DNA from: Paenibacillus sp. RC334
GTDB taxonomy: Bacteria; Bacillota; Bacilli; Paenibacillales; Paenibacillaceae
Assembly: GCF_030034735.1 (NCBI RefSeq)
Contig: NZ_CP125370.1
Coordinates: forward strand, 5,915,553-5,979,552
DNA length: 64,000 bases
Direction: 5' to 3'
Below the pieces are notes generated by a model that worked only from the letters and a program-made list of their open reading frames with translations, ran no database searches and was not told the origin of the DNA. The position numbers were made by a program, and so were the translations under genes. The first letter of the stretch is position 1. Every line of letters starts with the position of its first letter. Below are positions 18,938 through 29,900 of the stretch, in pieces.

Positions 18938-19882
18938 ATGACTACACGGGAGAAAGGATTATGGACGACTGTCATTATCCTGACCGTCAGTGTCGCCGCC
19001 TTGGGTGGTTTTATCATGCTTCGCGGGCTGTTAAAGCCGGGTGATGTAACCAAGGACGACGGCGATCATACTGTGGCGGAGATGGGTCAGGAAGGCATAT
19101 CTGAGGAACAGTGGATTGCAGAGCTGAAAAAACGCTATGGAGCCACTACACTGTTGCAAATGTTAAACCGCAAAGTTGTGGAGGCGGAGGCTGGGCGTCT
19201 CGGTATCAAGGTTACCCAAGAGGATTTGCAGCAGGTGCTGAAGCAGGATAGTAAAGGGTATGCCTCGGATCGCGCCTATTTTGATGAAATGCAGCAACAG
19301 TTTGGATTAAATCCGGATGATTTGCGGAATGAGGCGGAATACCGGATTGGGTTGGAGAAAATAGCCACACAGGGTATTCAAGTTCAGGAAGCTGAGATTG
19401 ACCAGTACTGGAAGCAACATCCTGAGGAATTTGCAGTCGGCAAGCAGATCAAGTTGGCAGCCATATACCCGACCCAATCGGAGGAGGCTGAGAGGCTACT
19501 TGAACGGGTTAAGCAGGGAGAAAGCTTTGATACACTTCTTCAAGAACATTCCAGTCATCTTGACGGCAAAAACAAAAGCGGACAGCTGGGATGGGTGGAT
19601 GAGTATGATCCTTTTCAGCCGCAAGAGATTATGGAGGCAGCGAGAGAGCTAAGCTCCGGTGATGTTGCTGGTCCCATCGCTGTTAACGAGGGCTACGCCG
19701 TCATTTTTGTACAGGATATCCGCTTGGAAGCTCCCCCGAACGAACAACAGATTCGACAGCAAATTCGCCGCTCGCTTGCACTCGCTCAAGCTGCCCCTCT
19801 GGAAGAGGTAGAGAAAAGCTTGCGTGATAAATATGGGGTACGCATTTTGCCTGGAAAAGATATGCCCTCCATTTCTCTATAA
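18938..19882 (+). CDS. yacD: PrsA-like membrane-anchored peptidyl-prolyl isomerase (YacD)
   Basis: About 314 residues: one N-terminal transmembrane helix (WTTVIILTVSVAALGGFIML), no lipobox Cys, a SurA-N-like helical region, then a parvulin PpiC domain (residues 165-265 with SGQLGWVDEYDPFQPQEI). It should act outside the membrane in folding of exported proteins. The ATG at 18938 is preferred; an in-frame GTG at 18929 sits on top of the only purine-rich stretch and is less likely. Confidence 0.88.
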   Translation: MTTREKGLWTTVIILTVSVAALGGFIMLRGLLKPGDVTKDDGDHTVAEMGQEGISEEQWIAELKKRYGATTLLQMLNRKVVEAEAGRLGIKVTQEDLQQVLKQDSKGYASDRAYFDEMQQQFGLNPDDLRNEAEYRIGLEKIATQGIQVQEAEIDQYWKQHPEEFAVGKQIKLAAIYPTQSEEAERLLERVKQGESFDTLLQEHSSHLDGKNKSGQLGWVDEYDPFQPQEIMEAARELSSGDVAGPIAVNEGYAVIFVQDIRLEAPPNEQQIRQQIRRSLALAQAAPLEEVEKSLRDKYGVRILPGKDMPSISL

Positions 19883-19963
19883 ACAGAGTGAGCGATCCTT
19901 GATTTGAAGGAAGCGCGATGCTGAAAATCAGAGCTGGAGGCATCGTGTTTTTAATGGCTCGTA

Positions 19964-19992
19964 TTGACAATGGATTTGAAGATTGTTATGAT
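19964..19992 (+). promoter_or_regulatory. Sigma-A promoter for cysK
   Basis: TTGACA (19964-19969), a 17-base spacer and TATGAT (19987-19992), 106 bases before the cysK ATG. The AT-rich leader that follows has room for a CymR-type operator, which I could not identify with confidence. Confidence 0.85.
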
Positions 19993-20098
19993 TATCGTGA
20001 AAAACCTACCTTTTTTATCGGAAATTAAAACCAGGATTGATTAACAATGTGATTTTGCAAAATTTAATATAACATTCAATGTCAGGGAGGAACTTATC

Positions 20099-21037
20099 AT
20101 GGCTAAAGTTGTCAATAGCGTTACCGAACTTATCGGTGAAACCCCTCTCGTCCGTCTTAACCGGATCGTACCGGAAGATAGCGCAGAAATTTATTTGAAA
20201 CTGGAATACCAGAACCCAGGGTCCAGTGTAAAAGACCGCATCGCGATTAGTATGGTGGAAGAGGCTGAGCGTGAAGGACTGCTCAAACCAGGCGGTACGA
20301 TTATTGAAGCTACCAGCGGTAATACAGGAATCGGCTTGGCTATGGTTGCAGCTGCAAAGGGCTACAAGGCAGTAATCGTTATGCCAGAAACAATGAGCTT
20401 GGAGCGTCGCAATCTGCTGCGCGCTTACGGAGCAGATCTTGTGCTGACACCCGGATCGGAGGGCATGAACGGCTCTGTTAAGAAAATGGAAGAGCTGCTG
20501 AGTGAGAATCCGGAGTATTTTGCTGCCGAGCAGTTCAAGAACAAAGCCAACATCAAGATTCACCGTGAAACGACAGGCCCTGAGATCGTTGAAGCCATCC
20601 GCTCCATCGGTGGTAGCTTGGACGGTTTTGTAGCCGGGATTGGTACAGGTGGTACTATTTCTGGTGCAGGGGAAGTGCTTAAGAAAGAATTCCCTGAAAT
20701 CAAAATCGTTGCTGTAGAGCCCGCTGCTTCTCCAATCTTGGCTGGTGGCAAGCCAGGACCCCACAAAATTCAGGGGATTGGTGCCAACTTCATTCCTGAA
20801 ATTTTGAACCGTGACATCTATGATGAAATTATTCATGTAGAAAACGATGAAGCTTTCGAAGTTGCGCGTACAGTAGCCAAGGAAGAAGGCATCTTGTCGG
20901 GTATTTCCTCCGGTGCGGCTGTTCATGCGGCTTTGAAACTGGCTAAAGAATTAGGCAAAGGCAAGCGTATTGTTGTCATCGTTCCAAGTAATGGTGAACG
21001 TTACCTGAGTACGCCACTGTATAATTTCGAGCTGTAA
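20099..21037 (+). CDS. cysK: Cysteine synthase (O-acetylserine sulfhydrylase)
   Basis: 312 residues of the PLP-dependent beta family: the cofactor Lys in [10 protein letters not shown], the substrate loop [12 protein letters not shown], and the phosphate loop [10 protein letters not shown]. It forms cysteine from O-acetylserine and sulfide. Strong Shine-Dalgarno (AGGGAGG), own promoter and a following hairpin make it monocistronic. Confidence 0.98.
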   Translation: MAKVVNSVTELIGETPLVRLNRIVPEDSAEIYLKLEYQNPGSSVKDRIAISMVEEAEREGLLKPGGTIIEATSGNTGIGLAMVAAAKGYKAVIVMPETMSLERRNLLRAYGADLVLTPGSEGMNGSVKKMEELLSENPEYFAAEQFKNKANIKIHRETTGPEIVEAIRSIGGSLDGFVAGIGTGGTISGAGEVLKKEFPEIKIVAVEPAASPILAGGKPGPHKIQGIGANFIPEILNRDIYDEIIHVENDEAFEVARTVAKEEGILSGISSGAAVHAALKLAKELGKGKRIVVIVPSNGERYLSTPLYNFEL

Positions 21038-21067
21038 TTACGTCGTAATTGTGTATACTATATGTAA

Positions 21068-21114
21068 GGAGTCCCTCATTTCCCTGTTCCCAGGGGGGTG
21101 GGGGGATTCTTTTT
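21068..21114 (+). terminator. Terminator after cysK
   Basis: GAGTCCCTCA...CCCTG pairs with CAGGG...TGGGGGGATTC (several G-T pairs) around a short loop, then TTTTT. Confidence 0.75.
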
Positions 21115-21166
21115 AAAAATAGCTTATAGACTTTGCGCAAAGTAGGGGAAGGGGAAGCACACACGC

Positions 21167-22789
21167 ATGAAATCGACAGCTAGAGTATCGGAGGCACAGT
21201 GGCAGGCTTGGCAGAAGGAAGGATGGAGTATGCTCCCATATATCGCTGAGTATCAGTTACCTGCGGACGGTTTACCCTTATCATGGCAGAAGGCATGGGA
21301 GGATTCGTCCCCATATGCCTTTTTACTGGAGAGCGCTAAAGGCGGGAGATACACCTATCTGGGCTTAAATCCGGTTGCTATATTGGAAGGTAAAGGGGAA
21401 CAGGCAGTCTGGACCGATCTAAAAAGCGGCAAGCGTGATCTTATACACGGACAGCCCCTGATAGCCATGAACGACTGGATCGCTCCCTACCGTTCGCCGC
21501 GCGTACCGGGCATCTCTTTTTTCACTGGAGGCTTTGCCGGTTATTTCGGCTACGATGTAGCTCGCTCACTGGAGCGTCTACCGATACAGGCAGCAGACGA
21601 TACAGGCATACCGGACTATGTATGGATGCAAGTGAACGAGCTATGGATCTATGATCATGAGGAAGGCCGTATTTATTGCACTGTTCATACGCCCACACCT
21701 GTTCACCTGGATACCGTCAGTAGTAACACCGCCAGTGTCGATGATGTCGCTTTGGATCAGCAGAAAGCCATACTTTCCGAATATTACGCAGAAGCTGTCC
21801 AGCGTGCAGAACGTATGCTGACCCAGTGGGAAAACATCATACAAGCCGGAGCATCTGACCCTGCTTATATTCGCCGTTGCGCAAGGCTTGCCGAAGAAGA
21901 GCTGTTCGTTGCTCATCATGAAGCAGAAGGCTGGAAAGCAGCTTTCAACCAAGATGACTTTGAACACGCCGTAAAGCGCGTGCAGGAATACATTGCACAA
22001 GGTGACGTGTTTCAGGTGAACCTGTCGATTCGTCAGCAACGTACGCTGGCAGCCCAACCTGAGGATATCTATGAGTGGCTTCGCCTGCTGAACCCTTCCC
22101 CTTACATGGGCCTGCTGCGGATGCCGGATTTACGAATCGTCAGCGGTTCACCGGAATTACTGGTAAAGCTGGAGGATGGACGCGTCAGTGCACGTCCCAT
22201 TGCAGGTACGAGAAGGCGAGGACTCACACCGGAAGAGGATACTGCCATGGCTGCCGAGCTGCTATCGAGCGAAAAAGAGCGCGCCGAGCACATTATGCTC
22301 GTCGATCTGGAACGCAATGATATCGGACGGATTGCTGAATACGGAACGGTGCATGTGCCGGAGCTGCTGACAGTGGAGTATTATTCGCACGTAATGCATC
22401 TCGTTTCTCAAGTAGAGGGCAAGCTGGCCGCGGGTCGTACCGCTTTAGATGTGATCGCCGCCACTTTTCCTGGGGGAACCATTACCGGAGCGCCCAAGGT
22501 GCGCACTATGGAAATCATTGAAGAATTAGAGCCTGTCCGGCGTGGTCCCTATACAGGGTCCATGGGGTGGATTGACTATAACGGCAATATGGAATTAAAT
22601 ATTATAATAAGAACACTAGCTGTCAAAGGCAGCACGGCCTACTTACAGGCAGGTGCAGGCATTGTCATTGACTCAGACCCGTACAGGGAATATCGCGAGT
22701 GCCGAAATAAGGCAAGAGCCGTCATGAAGGCAGTACAATGTGGTGAAGAAGAAGCCGCTTTGAGCAAAAGCGGTATCACAGGAGGGTGA
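21167..22789 (+). CDS. pabB: Aminodeoxychorismate synthase component I
   Basis: 540 residues of the chorismate-utilising family. It shows [48 protein letters not shown] and [17 protein letters not shown]. With pabA and pabC beside it, it makes 4-aminobenzoate for folate. A role as anthranilate synthase (TrpE) cannot be excluded from motifs alone, but the folate context decides. It starts the pab-fol operon; GGAGGG near its end serves pabA. Confidence 0.93.
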   Translation: MKSTARVSEAQWQAWQKEGWSMLPYIAEYQLPADGLPLSWQKAWEDSSPYAFLLESAKGGRYTYLGLNPVAILEGKGEQAVWTDLKSGKRDLIHGQPLIAMNDWIAPYRSPRVPGISFFTGGFAGYFGYDVARSLERLPIQAADDTGIPDYVWMQVNELWIYDHEEGRIYCTVHTPTPVHLDTVSSNTASVDDVALDQQKAILSEYYAEAVQRAERMLTQWENIIQAGASDPAYIRRCARLAEEELFVAHHEAEGWKAAFNQDDFEHAVKRVQEYIAQGDVFQVNLSIRQQRTLAAQPEDIYEWLRLLNPSPYMGLLRMPDLRIVSGSPELLVKLEDGRVSARPIAGTRRRGLTPEEDTAMAAELLSSEKERAEHIMLVDLERNDIGRIAEYGTVHVPELLTVEYYSHVMHLVSQVEGKLAAGRTALDVIAATFPGGTITGAPKVRTMEIIEELEPVRRGPYTGSMGWIDYNGNMELNIIIRTLAVKGSTAYLQAGAGIVIDSDPYREYRECRNKARAVMKAVQCGEEEAALSKSGITGG

Positions 22790-22794
22790 GTCGT

Positions 22795-23370
22795 ATGATT
22801 TTGGTGATTGATAACTATGATTCGTTTACCTACAATCTTGTTCAGTATTTGGGTGAGCTAGGCGAGGAAGTAACCGTAAGACGGAACGATGAGATTGATC
22901 TGAAAGGCATAGAAGAGTTGGCGCCGGAGCATATTCTGATTTCACCGGGTCCATGCACGCCGAATGAGGCGGGAATATCGCTGGACGTGATTAGCCACTT
23001 TAAAGGGCTGATTCCGATCTTCGGCGTTTGTCTCGGTCACCAGGCCATCGGACAGGCGTTTGGGGGTAATGTCATCCGGGCTGAACGACTCATGCACGGC
23101 AAAACCTCACCGATTCTCCACCATAATACATCGGTATTTGAAGATTTGCCTTCCCCGTTCACAGCGACCCGGTATCATTCTTTGTTGGTGGAGCGCGAGA
23201 GCCTGCCTGAATGTTTGGAAATTACTGCTGAAACTGCAGAAGGTGAAATTATGGGCTTGCGGCATAAAGAATTTGCCGTGGAAGGAGTTCAGTTCCATCC
23301 TGAGTCCATCATTACGGACTACGGGCATCGACTGTTACGCAATTTCCTGAAACGCAAGGTAGGCGTCTGA
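22795..23370 (+). CDS. pabA: Glutamine amidotransferase component II (PabA/TrpG)
   Basis: 191 residues of a class I glutamine amidotransferase: [20 protein letters not shown], nucleophile Cys in [15 protein letters not shown], and the His-Glu pair in VQFHPESI. It supplies ammonia to PabB, and in Bacillus the same protein also serves TrpE. The ATG at 22795 is 8 bases after GGAGGG and starts at the conserved strand. Confidence 0.96.
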   Translation: MILVIDNYDSFTYNLVQYLGELGEEVTVRRNDEIDLKGIEELAPEHILISPGPCTPNEAGISLDVISHFKGLIPIFGVCLGHQAIGQAFGGNVIRAERLMHGKTSPILHHNTSVFEDLPSPFTATRYHSLLVERESLPECLEITAETAEGEIMGLRHKEFAVEGVQFHPESIITDYGHRLLRNFLKRKVGV

Positions 23371-23373
23371 TTG

Positions 23374-24270
23374 ATGAAATACATCGGAGTCAATGGCGCC
23401 CTCACGGAAGCCGCAGATGCCGTGATTCACGTAAGTGATCACGGCTTTTTGTACGGAATGGGCCTGTTTGAGACCTTCCGTACCTACAAGGGAGTTCCGT
23501 TTCTGCTCGATCGTCATTTGCACAGACTGGCAGAGGGCTGCCAGATGCTGGGCATTCCTTTTCAACCGGACAAGAAACAGCTTACCGCGCATATCCAAAG
23601 TCTGATGGCCGCGAATGGTCTGAACGAAGCATATATCCGCTACACCGTGTCAGCGGGCGAAGAGGTACTCGGCTTGCCATCTGGTGACTATACGCGCCCT
23701 AACCATATTTTGTTCGCCAAGCTGTTACCAGCTACCCATACAGAAACCATGGGAACAACCGCCGCGTCGGCGCTTCAGTTGTTGCGGACCCCAAGAAACA
23801 CGCCCGAGGGTGAGGTTCGTTTAAAGTCGCTCCATTATATGAATAACATTCTCGCCAAGCGGGAGCTTCAGCAGTACGCTGCTGCTGTCCAGCATAAGGC
23901 TGAAGGGATGATGCTTACGGCAGATGGTTTCCTGGCAGAAGGAATGGTCAGCAGCCTGTTTTTTGTCCGAAATGATACGCTGTACACCCCGGAGCTGTCT
24001 ACAGGTATCCTGCCGGGTATTACCCGCGGACTCATTCTGGAGCTGGCGCAAGCGAGAGGCATCCACTGTGAGCAGGGTCTATACCGTTGGGACGAGCTGC
24101 GGCTGGCTGATGAAATATTTATGACGAATTCCATACAGGAAATCCGGCCTGTGAACCTGCTGCTGGAGCCGGATGGAACGACGCACCAGTTATCCGATGC
24201 CTGGACACAGGCCGGTTCCGTAACAGCTCTGCTGTTACACGATTACAGAGAGAAAGCAGGGATGAATTGA
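23374..24270 (+). CDS. pabC: 4-amino-4-deoxychorismate lyase
   Basis: 298 residues of the fold-type IV PLP enzymes (branched-chain aminotransferase-like): HVSDHGFLYGMGLFETFR at the N-terminus, the PLP Lys in VRLKSLHYMNN, and EIFMTNSIQEIRPV near the end. It releases pyruvate from aminodeoxychorismate to yield 4-aminobenzoate. The ATG at 23374 lies about 10 bases after AAGGTAGG. Its end overlaps the folP start by 4 bases. Confidence 0.94.
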   Translation: MKYIGVNGALTEAADAVIHVSDHGFLYGMGLFETFRTYKGVPFLLDRHLHRLAEGCQMLGIPFQPDKKQLTAHIQSLMAANGLNEAYIRYTVSAGEEVLGLPSGDYTRPNHILFAKLLPATHTETMGTTAASALQLLRTPRNTPEGEVRLKSLHYMNNILAKRELQQYAAAVQHKAEGMMLTADGFLAEGMVSSLFFVRNDTLYTPELSTGILPGITRGLILELAQARGIHCEQGLYRWDELRLADEIFMTNSIQEIRPVNLLLEPDGTTHQLSDAWTQAGSVTALLLHDYREKAGMN

Positions 24271-25133
24271 ATATACCGACCATTTACCGACGAAGCTATC
24301 AGATGGGCGATGCCGAGCTTACGCTCGGAAATGCCACTCAGGTGATGGGTATACTGAACGTGACCCCGGATTCATTTTCCGATGGCGGATTGCACAATAG
24401 TCTGGAGATTGCCGTTTTACATGCCTTGAAGCTGGTGGAGGATGGAGCCGATATTATTGATATTGGCGGAGAGTCCACCCGGCCGGGGCATGATCCGGTA
24501 GGCGTGGAAGAAGAACTGGCACGTGTCATTCCGGTAGTACAGGCTATTCACCGCATTGCTCCGCACATTCCATTATCCGTGGATACTTACAAAGCTGAAG
24601 TAGCCCGGCAGGCGCTTGAAGCAGGTGCCCATATCATCAATGATGTGTGGGGGTTTAAGGCAGATCCTGACATGGCAAGTGTGGCTTCACAATTCGATTG
24701 TCCAGTCATTTTAATGCATAACCGTCATGACCGTAACTATAGCGATTTAATACCTGATATGATTGATGATTTAAAAGAAAGTATCCGATTGGCGCTGGAT
24801 GCAGGTGTACGTGCGGAACAGATCATTTTAGATCCGGGCATCGGGTTTGCCAAAGATTACGACGAAAATATCTATGCTATGACTTCTCTGGATACACTAA
24901 GTCAGTTGGGCTACCCGCTGTTGCTGGCGACATCACGCAAAAGATTTATCCGTACAGCGCTGGATTTGCCTGTAGATGATGTGGTTGAGGGCACAGCGGC
25001 TACGGTCGCCTTTGGCATTGCCCAAGGCTGTCAGATAGTGCGTGTACATGATGTTGCGCAAATCAAACGCACGGTGAGGATGTGTGATGCGATGGTGTAC
25101 GGGTCTAAAAATGCACTGAGTTATGATGGTTAG
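24267..25133 (+). CDS. folP: Dihydropteroate synthase
   Basis: 288 residues with VMGILNVTPDSFSDGG, DIIDIGGESTRPG, LSVDTYKAEVA, and DPGIGFAKD. It joins 4-aminobenzoate to the pterin diphosphate and is the sulfonamide target. A TTG start at 24267 gives the usual 20-residue lead before the first motif; the next candidate, ATG 24303, would shorten this. AGGG precedes the TTG. Confidence 0.95.
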   Translation: MNIPTIYRRSYQMGDAELTLGNATQVMGILNVTPDSFSDGGLHNSLEIAVLHALKLVEDGADIIDIGGESTRPGHDPVGVEEELARVIPVVQAIHRIAPHIPLSVDTYKAEVARQALEAGAHIINDVWGFKADPDMASVASQFDCPVILMHNRHDRNYSDLIPDMIDDLKESIRLALDAGVRAEQIILDPGIGFAKDYDENIYAMTSLDTLSQLGYPLLLATSRKRFIRTALDLPVDDVVEGTAATVAFGIAQGCQIVRVHDVAQIKRTVRMCDAMVYGSKNALSYDG

Positions 25134-25338
25134 AAGACGCTGCATGAATGATTTGATCCTGCGATCGCTGTTGCAACGGGATTCTTTGAATTGGTAAAAC
25201 ATTTGGCTGTAAGAATCCCGTTGCAAAGGCGAACGCTACGCTTCTTCGGATTCAAATCCTTCATTCCGCTACAACGCACCATAAAGTCACTGCATTTTAG
25301 AGAAAAAATTGAAATAAAAAAACAGGGGGACTACCACG
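25134..25338. repeat. folP-folB gap with a long perfect inverted repeat
   Basis: TTGCAACGGGATTCTT (25171-25186) and AAGAATCCCGTTGCAA (25211-25226) are exact reverse complements separated by 24 bases. The pairing continues outward with 7 of 10 matches. No T-tract follows, so it is not a standard terminator. It could be a processing or attenuation hairpin or a small dispersed repeat. Confidence 0.85.
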
Positions 25339-25701
25339 ATGGATAAAATGGTTTTACATCGCATGGAGTATTACGGATATCATGGCGTTTTTCCTGAAGA
25401 ACGTAAGCTGGGACAGCGTTTCTACATTGATTTGGAACTGGAGCTTGATCTGCGTGAGGCGGGCGAGCAAGACGCATTGGACAAAACGGTTAATTACGCT
25501 GAGGTGCATTACACCGTTAAAGATATTGTAGAAAAGGAATCTTACCAATTGATTGAAGCTTTGGGCGAACGTATTGCATCTTCCTTACTGGACACTTATA
25601 CTAGTGTCAATGCACTGACTGTCAAAGTCACGAAGCCGCATCCGCCGTTCGATATTCATTTTGAGGGCGTGACGGTTGAGCTTCATCGCGCAAGAAAGTA
25701 G
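25339..25701 (+). CDS. folB: Dihydroneopterin aldolase
   Basis: 120 residues with the family start MVLHRMEYYGYHGVFPEER, the active-site VNYAEVHYTVK, and KVTKPHPPFDI. It cleaves dihydroneopterin to hydroxymethyl-dihydropterin and glycolaldehyde. An AGGGGG site precedes the ATG. folK starts 9 bases after its stop. Confidence 0.97.
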   Translation: MDKMVLHRMEYYGYHGVFPEERKLGQRFYIDLELELDLREAGEQDALDKTVNYAEVHYTVKDIVEKESYQLIEALGERIASSLLDTYTSVNALTVKVTKPHPPFDIHFEGVTVELHRARK

Positions 25702-25710
25702 GAACGGTAC

Positions 25711-26259
25711 ATGAACGCACATTCGACCTCTGAGGCATCAGAGGCTTATATTGCTTTAGGGGCTAATTTGGGGGATCGTGAGCATACCCTGTATGAAGCC
25801 ATCACGGCGCTGGACGAACATCCGGGTATACGGGTGCTGCGTTGCTCCAGCCTGTACGAAACAGAGCCTGTCGGGTATCTGGATCAGCCTTCTTTTTTGA
25901 ATATGACAGTAGCCATATCCACAACACTTGCTCCAGAGGAGCTTCTGGCCTTCATGCTGGAGGTAGAGAGTCATTTGGGCAGAGTAAGACATATTCCTAA
26001 CGGGCCGCGCACCATTGATCTGGATTTGTTATGGATGGAAGCGGTGCAGCTGGCTACACCGGATTTGGAGCTTCCTCATCCCCGTATGCTGGAGCGTGCT
26101 TTTGTGCTTGTGCCATTAGCTGACATCGTTCCGAACCAAGATCCATCCGGTCTGTACAGTATCGTGCATACTGCATTGAAATCATTGGATGGAAAGGACG
26201 GCATACAGTTTTGGAAAACAAGCAGCTGGCGCAACGGCTTCGCGCCTTTCGGAAGCTAA
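25711..26259 (+). CDS. folK: Hydroxymethyl-dihydropterin pyrophosphokinase
   Basis: 182 residues with ALGANLGDRE, SSLYETEPVGYLDQPSFLNM, and RTIDLDLLWM followed by LPHPRMLERAFVLVPL. It adds diphosphate to the pterin before FolP acts. Its 3' end overlaps the next small regulator by 49 bases in another frame. Confidence 0.97.
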   Translation: MNAHSTSEASEAYIALGANLGDREHTLYEAITALDEHPGIRVLRCSSLYETEPVGYLDQPSFLNMTVAISTTLAPEELLAFMLEVESHLGRVRHIPNGPRTIDLDLLWMEAVQLATPDLELPHPRMLERAFVLVPLADIVPNQDPSGLYSIVHTALKSLDGKDGIQFWKTSSWRNGFAPFGS

Positions 26260-26411
26260 AAGGATTCACGCAGCAGGAGTTGGCTGAGCGAACCGGCATA
26301 TCCTTGGCCGTACTGGGTGCTGTGGAACGGGGCAACCGAACAGTAGAGCCTGACATGTTGGACATTATTGCCCAAACGCTAGAAATTGAAGTCCGGGAAC
26401 TGACGGAATGA
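26211..26411 (+). CDS. yazB: Small Xre-type regulator (YazB-like)
   Basis: A 66-residue protein that is nearly all helix-turn-helix: AQRLRAFRKLKGFTQQELAE then GISLAVLGAVERGNRTVEP. It starts with TTG inside folK. A protein of this kind sits between folK and dusB in B. subtilis. Its target is unknown; the fixed position suggests it regulates local genes, but nothing in the sequence proves it. Confidence 0.85.
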   Translation: MENKQLAQRLRAFRKLKGFTQQELAERTGISLAVLGAVERGNRTVEPDMLDIIAQTLEIEVRELTE

Positions 26412-26456
26412 CGATAAGTGTACGATATAAAAGAAGGAATAAAGGAGTGAACAGAT

Positions 26457-27485
26457 ATGTTGAAAATCGGCGGTATTGAAATGAAAAACCAGGTCGTCCT
26501 GGCTCCGATGGCGGGCGTGTGTAACCCTGCTTTTCGCCTGATTGCCAAAGAATTTGGCACAGGCTTGGTATGCGCAGAAATGGTTAGTGATAAGGCGATC
26601 ATTCACGGTAACAAGCGCACGCGTGAGATGCTGTTCGTAGATGATCGCGAGAAACCGCTTAGTCTGCAAATTTTCGGGGGAGACCGTGAATCTTTGGTGG
26701 AAGCGGCTAAGGTCGTGGATCAGGAGACGAACGCAGATATTATTGACATCAATATGGGCTGCCCGGTTCCCAAGGTAACCAAATGTGATGCGGGTGCTCG
26801 TTGGCTGCTCGATCCCAATAAAATTTATGAAATGGTATCCGCTGTAGTGGAATCCGTGAGCAAGCCTGTTACCGTGAAAATGCGTATTGGTTGGGATAGC
26901 GAGCATATTTATGCCGTAGAGAACGCCCGTGCCGTAGAACGCGCCGGAGGTCAGGCTGTCAGCGTACATGGTCGTACACGGGAGCAATTGTATACGGGAC
27001 ATGCGAACTGGGATATTATAAAAGAAGTTAAAGAAGCAGTTTCCATACCTGTAATTGGAAATGGAGACGTGGCATCACCGGAAGATGCCCGCCGGATGCT
27101 GGATTTGACCAACTGTGACGGTGTTATGATCGGACGCGGCGCTCTGGGTAATCCTTGGATGCTGTACCGTACGATTGAGTATTTGCAGACAGGTGAGCTT
27201 TTGCCTGATCCTTCACCGGAAGAAAAAATCCGCATTGCCATTCTGCATATGGATCGTCTGGTGGCATTGAAGGGTGAAGCTGTGGCTGTCCGCGAAATGC
27301 GTAAGCATCTGGCCTGGTACCTCAAAGGACTCAGAGGCTCTGCACGCATTAAGGACGTTGTTATGGAAGAAACGAAACGTGATGATATGGTACGTATTTT
27401 GGATGGCTTTGTATCCGGACTGCACACGGTAGAAAATGATGAACATTCCACAGAGGCTGTGTCTCCTGCCGCCGTTGCGCAATAA
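26457..27485 (+). CDS. dusB: tRNA-dihydrouridine synthase
   Basis: 342 residues of the FMN-dependent Dus family: VVLAPMAGVCNPAFR, the catalytic Cys in MGCPVPKVTKCDAGA, VKMRIGWD, VHGRTREQLYTG, and NGDVASPEDA. It reduces uridines in tRNA D-loops. AAAGGAG lies 7-8 bases before the ATG. Confidence 0.96.
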   Translation: MLKIGGIEMKNQVVLAPMAGVCNPAFRLIAKEFGTGLVCAEMVSDKAIIHGNKRTREMLFVDDREKPLSLQIFGGDRESLVEAAKVVDQETNADIIDINMGCPVPKVTKCDAGARWLLDPNKIYEMVSAVVESVSKPVTVKMRIGWDSEHIYAVENARAVERAGGQAVSVHGRTREQLYTGHANWDIIKEVKEAVSIPVIGNGDVASPEDARRMLDLTNCDGVMIGRGALGNPWMLYRTIEYLQTGELLPDPSPEEKIRIAILHMDRLVALKGEAVAVREMRKHLAWYLKGLRGSARIKDVVMEETKRDDMVRILDGFVSGLHTVENDEHSTEAVSPAAVAQ

Positions 27486-27513
27486 GGAAGCTGTTTTCTG
27501 CCTTTGTATGTGA

Positions 27514-27542
27514 TTGACTTTTCCAATTACTTGCCCTATAAT
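27514..27542 (+). promoter_or_regulatory. Sigma-A promoter for greA
   Basis: TTGACT (27514-27519), a 17-base spacer and TATAAT (27537-27542). The leader to greA is then about 150 bases with no gene seen in it. Confidence 0.88.
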
Positions 27543-27700
27543 CGTTCAGTATAAAATCTTGATGTATGCTACAAATTGTATGCAGCTCTCAAGACAACAG
27601 CAGGAAATGTTCTCATTCCCTCAGAGTGGCATATTATGTTTTGAAAGCGTGCATTCCGATGCACTTTTAAACTTTTCCCATGACAGGAGAATCGGTTAAG

Positions 27701-28177
27701 ATGAGCGATAAAGAAGTCATTCTGACACAGGAAGGTCTTAGAAAGCTCGAAGATGAGCTTGAGAACTTGAAGTCTGTCAAACGCCGTGAAGTGGCGGAAC
27801 GGATTAAGGTAGCTATCGGATACGGGGATATCAGTGAAAACTCCGAGTATGAGGATGCGAAGAATGAGCAGGCTTTCATTGAAGGCCGTGTCATTACACT
27901 GGAAAAAATGCTACGCAATGCCCGCATTATCAATAGTGATGAAATTGAAACCGATGTTGTGGGAGTAGGCGCAACCGTGACCGTTGAGGATATGGAAATC
28001 GGAGATGTTACAGAGTATGCGATCGTAGGTTCAGCTGAATCGGACCCGCTCCAGAATAAAATCTCCAATGAAAGTCCGCTTGGCAAGGCAATGCTCGGTA
28101 AGAAAAAAGGAACTGTTGTGGATGTCACCGTTCCAGCAGGTGTTATACAATATAAAATCGTGGATATCAAAAAATAA
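27701..28177 (+). CDS. greA: Transcription elongation factor GreA
   Basis: 158 residues. The N-terminal coiled coil starts [19 protein letters not shown] and carries the acidic tip [13 protein letters not shown], which reaches the RNA polymerase active site to trigger transcript cleavage. The C-terminal FKBP-like domain ends [18 protein letters not shown]. The ATG at 27701 is used because the conserved MSDKEVILT begins there and ACAGGAGA precedes it; the ATG at 27680 lacks a ribosome site. Confidence 0.97.
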   Translation: MSDKEVILTQEGLRKLEDELENLKSVKRREVAERIKVAIGYGDISENSEYEDAKNEQAFIEGRVITLEKMLRNARIINSDEIETDVVGVGATVTVEDMEIGDVTEYAIVGSAESDPLQNKISNESPLGKAMLGKKKGTVVDVTVPAGVIQYKIVDIKK

Positions 28178-28201
28178 GACACAAACTTTGGAATTGAATG
28201 T

Positions 28202-28228
28202 AAAAGCTTCCTTGGGGAAGCTTTTTTT
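28202..28228 (+). terminator. Terminator after greA
   Basis: AAAAGCTTCC and GGAAGCTTTT close on a TTGG loop and run into T residues. Confidence 0.93.
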
Positions 28229-28278
28229 CTCTACACCCGGACGGACCCCGGCCCGTCTATTCATATTGAAGGAGCTGA

Positions 28279-29814
<1,536 letters not shown>

Positions 29815-29831
29815 CATAACATTATGAATAT

Positions 29832-29871
29832 AGAGGATCAGCCGGGCTTCCCGTGTCTTGTTCCTCTTTTT
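29832..29871 (+). terminator. Terminator after lysS
   Basis: AGAGGATCA pairs with TTGTTCCTCT across a GC-rich internal part, followed by a T-tract. Confidence 0.8.
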
Positions 29872-29900
29872 CATAAGAACGGATGGAGAGAAGACTTCTA

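Noticed and set aside
21060..21120. Possible T-box or attenuator before pabB
   Set aside because: Only a terminator-like hairpin directly after cysK is visible; no T-box sequence or alternative antiterminator was found.
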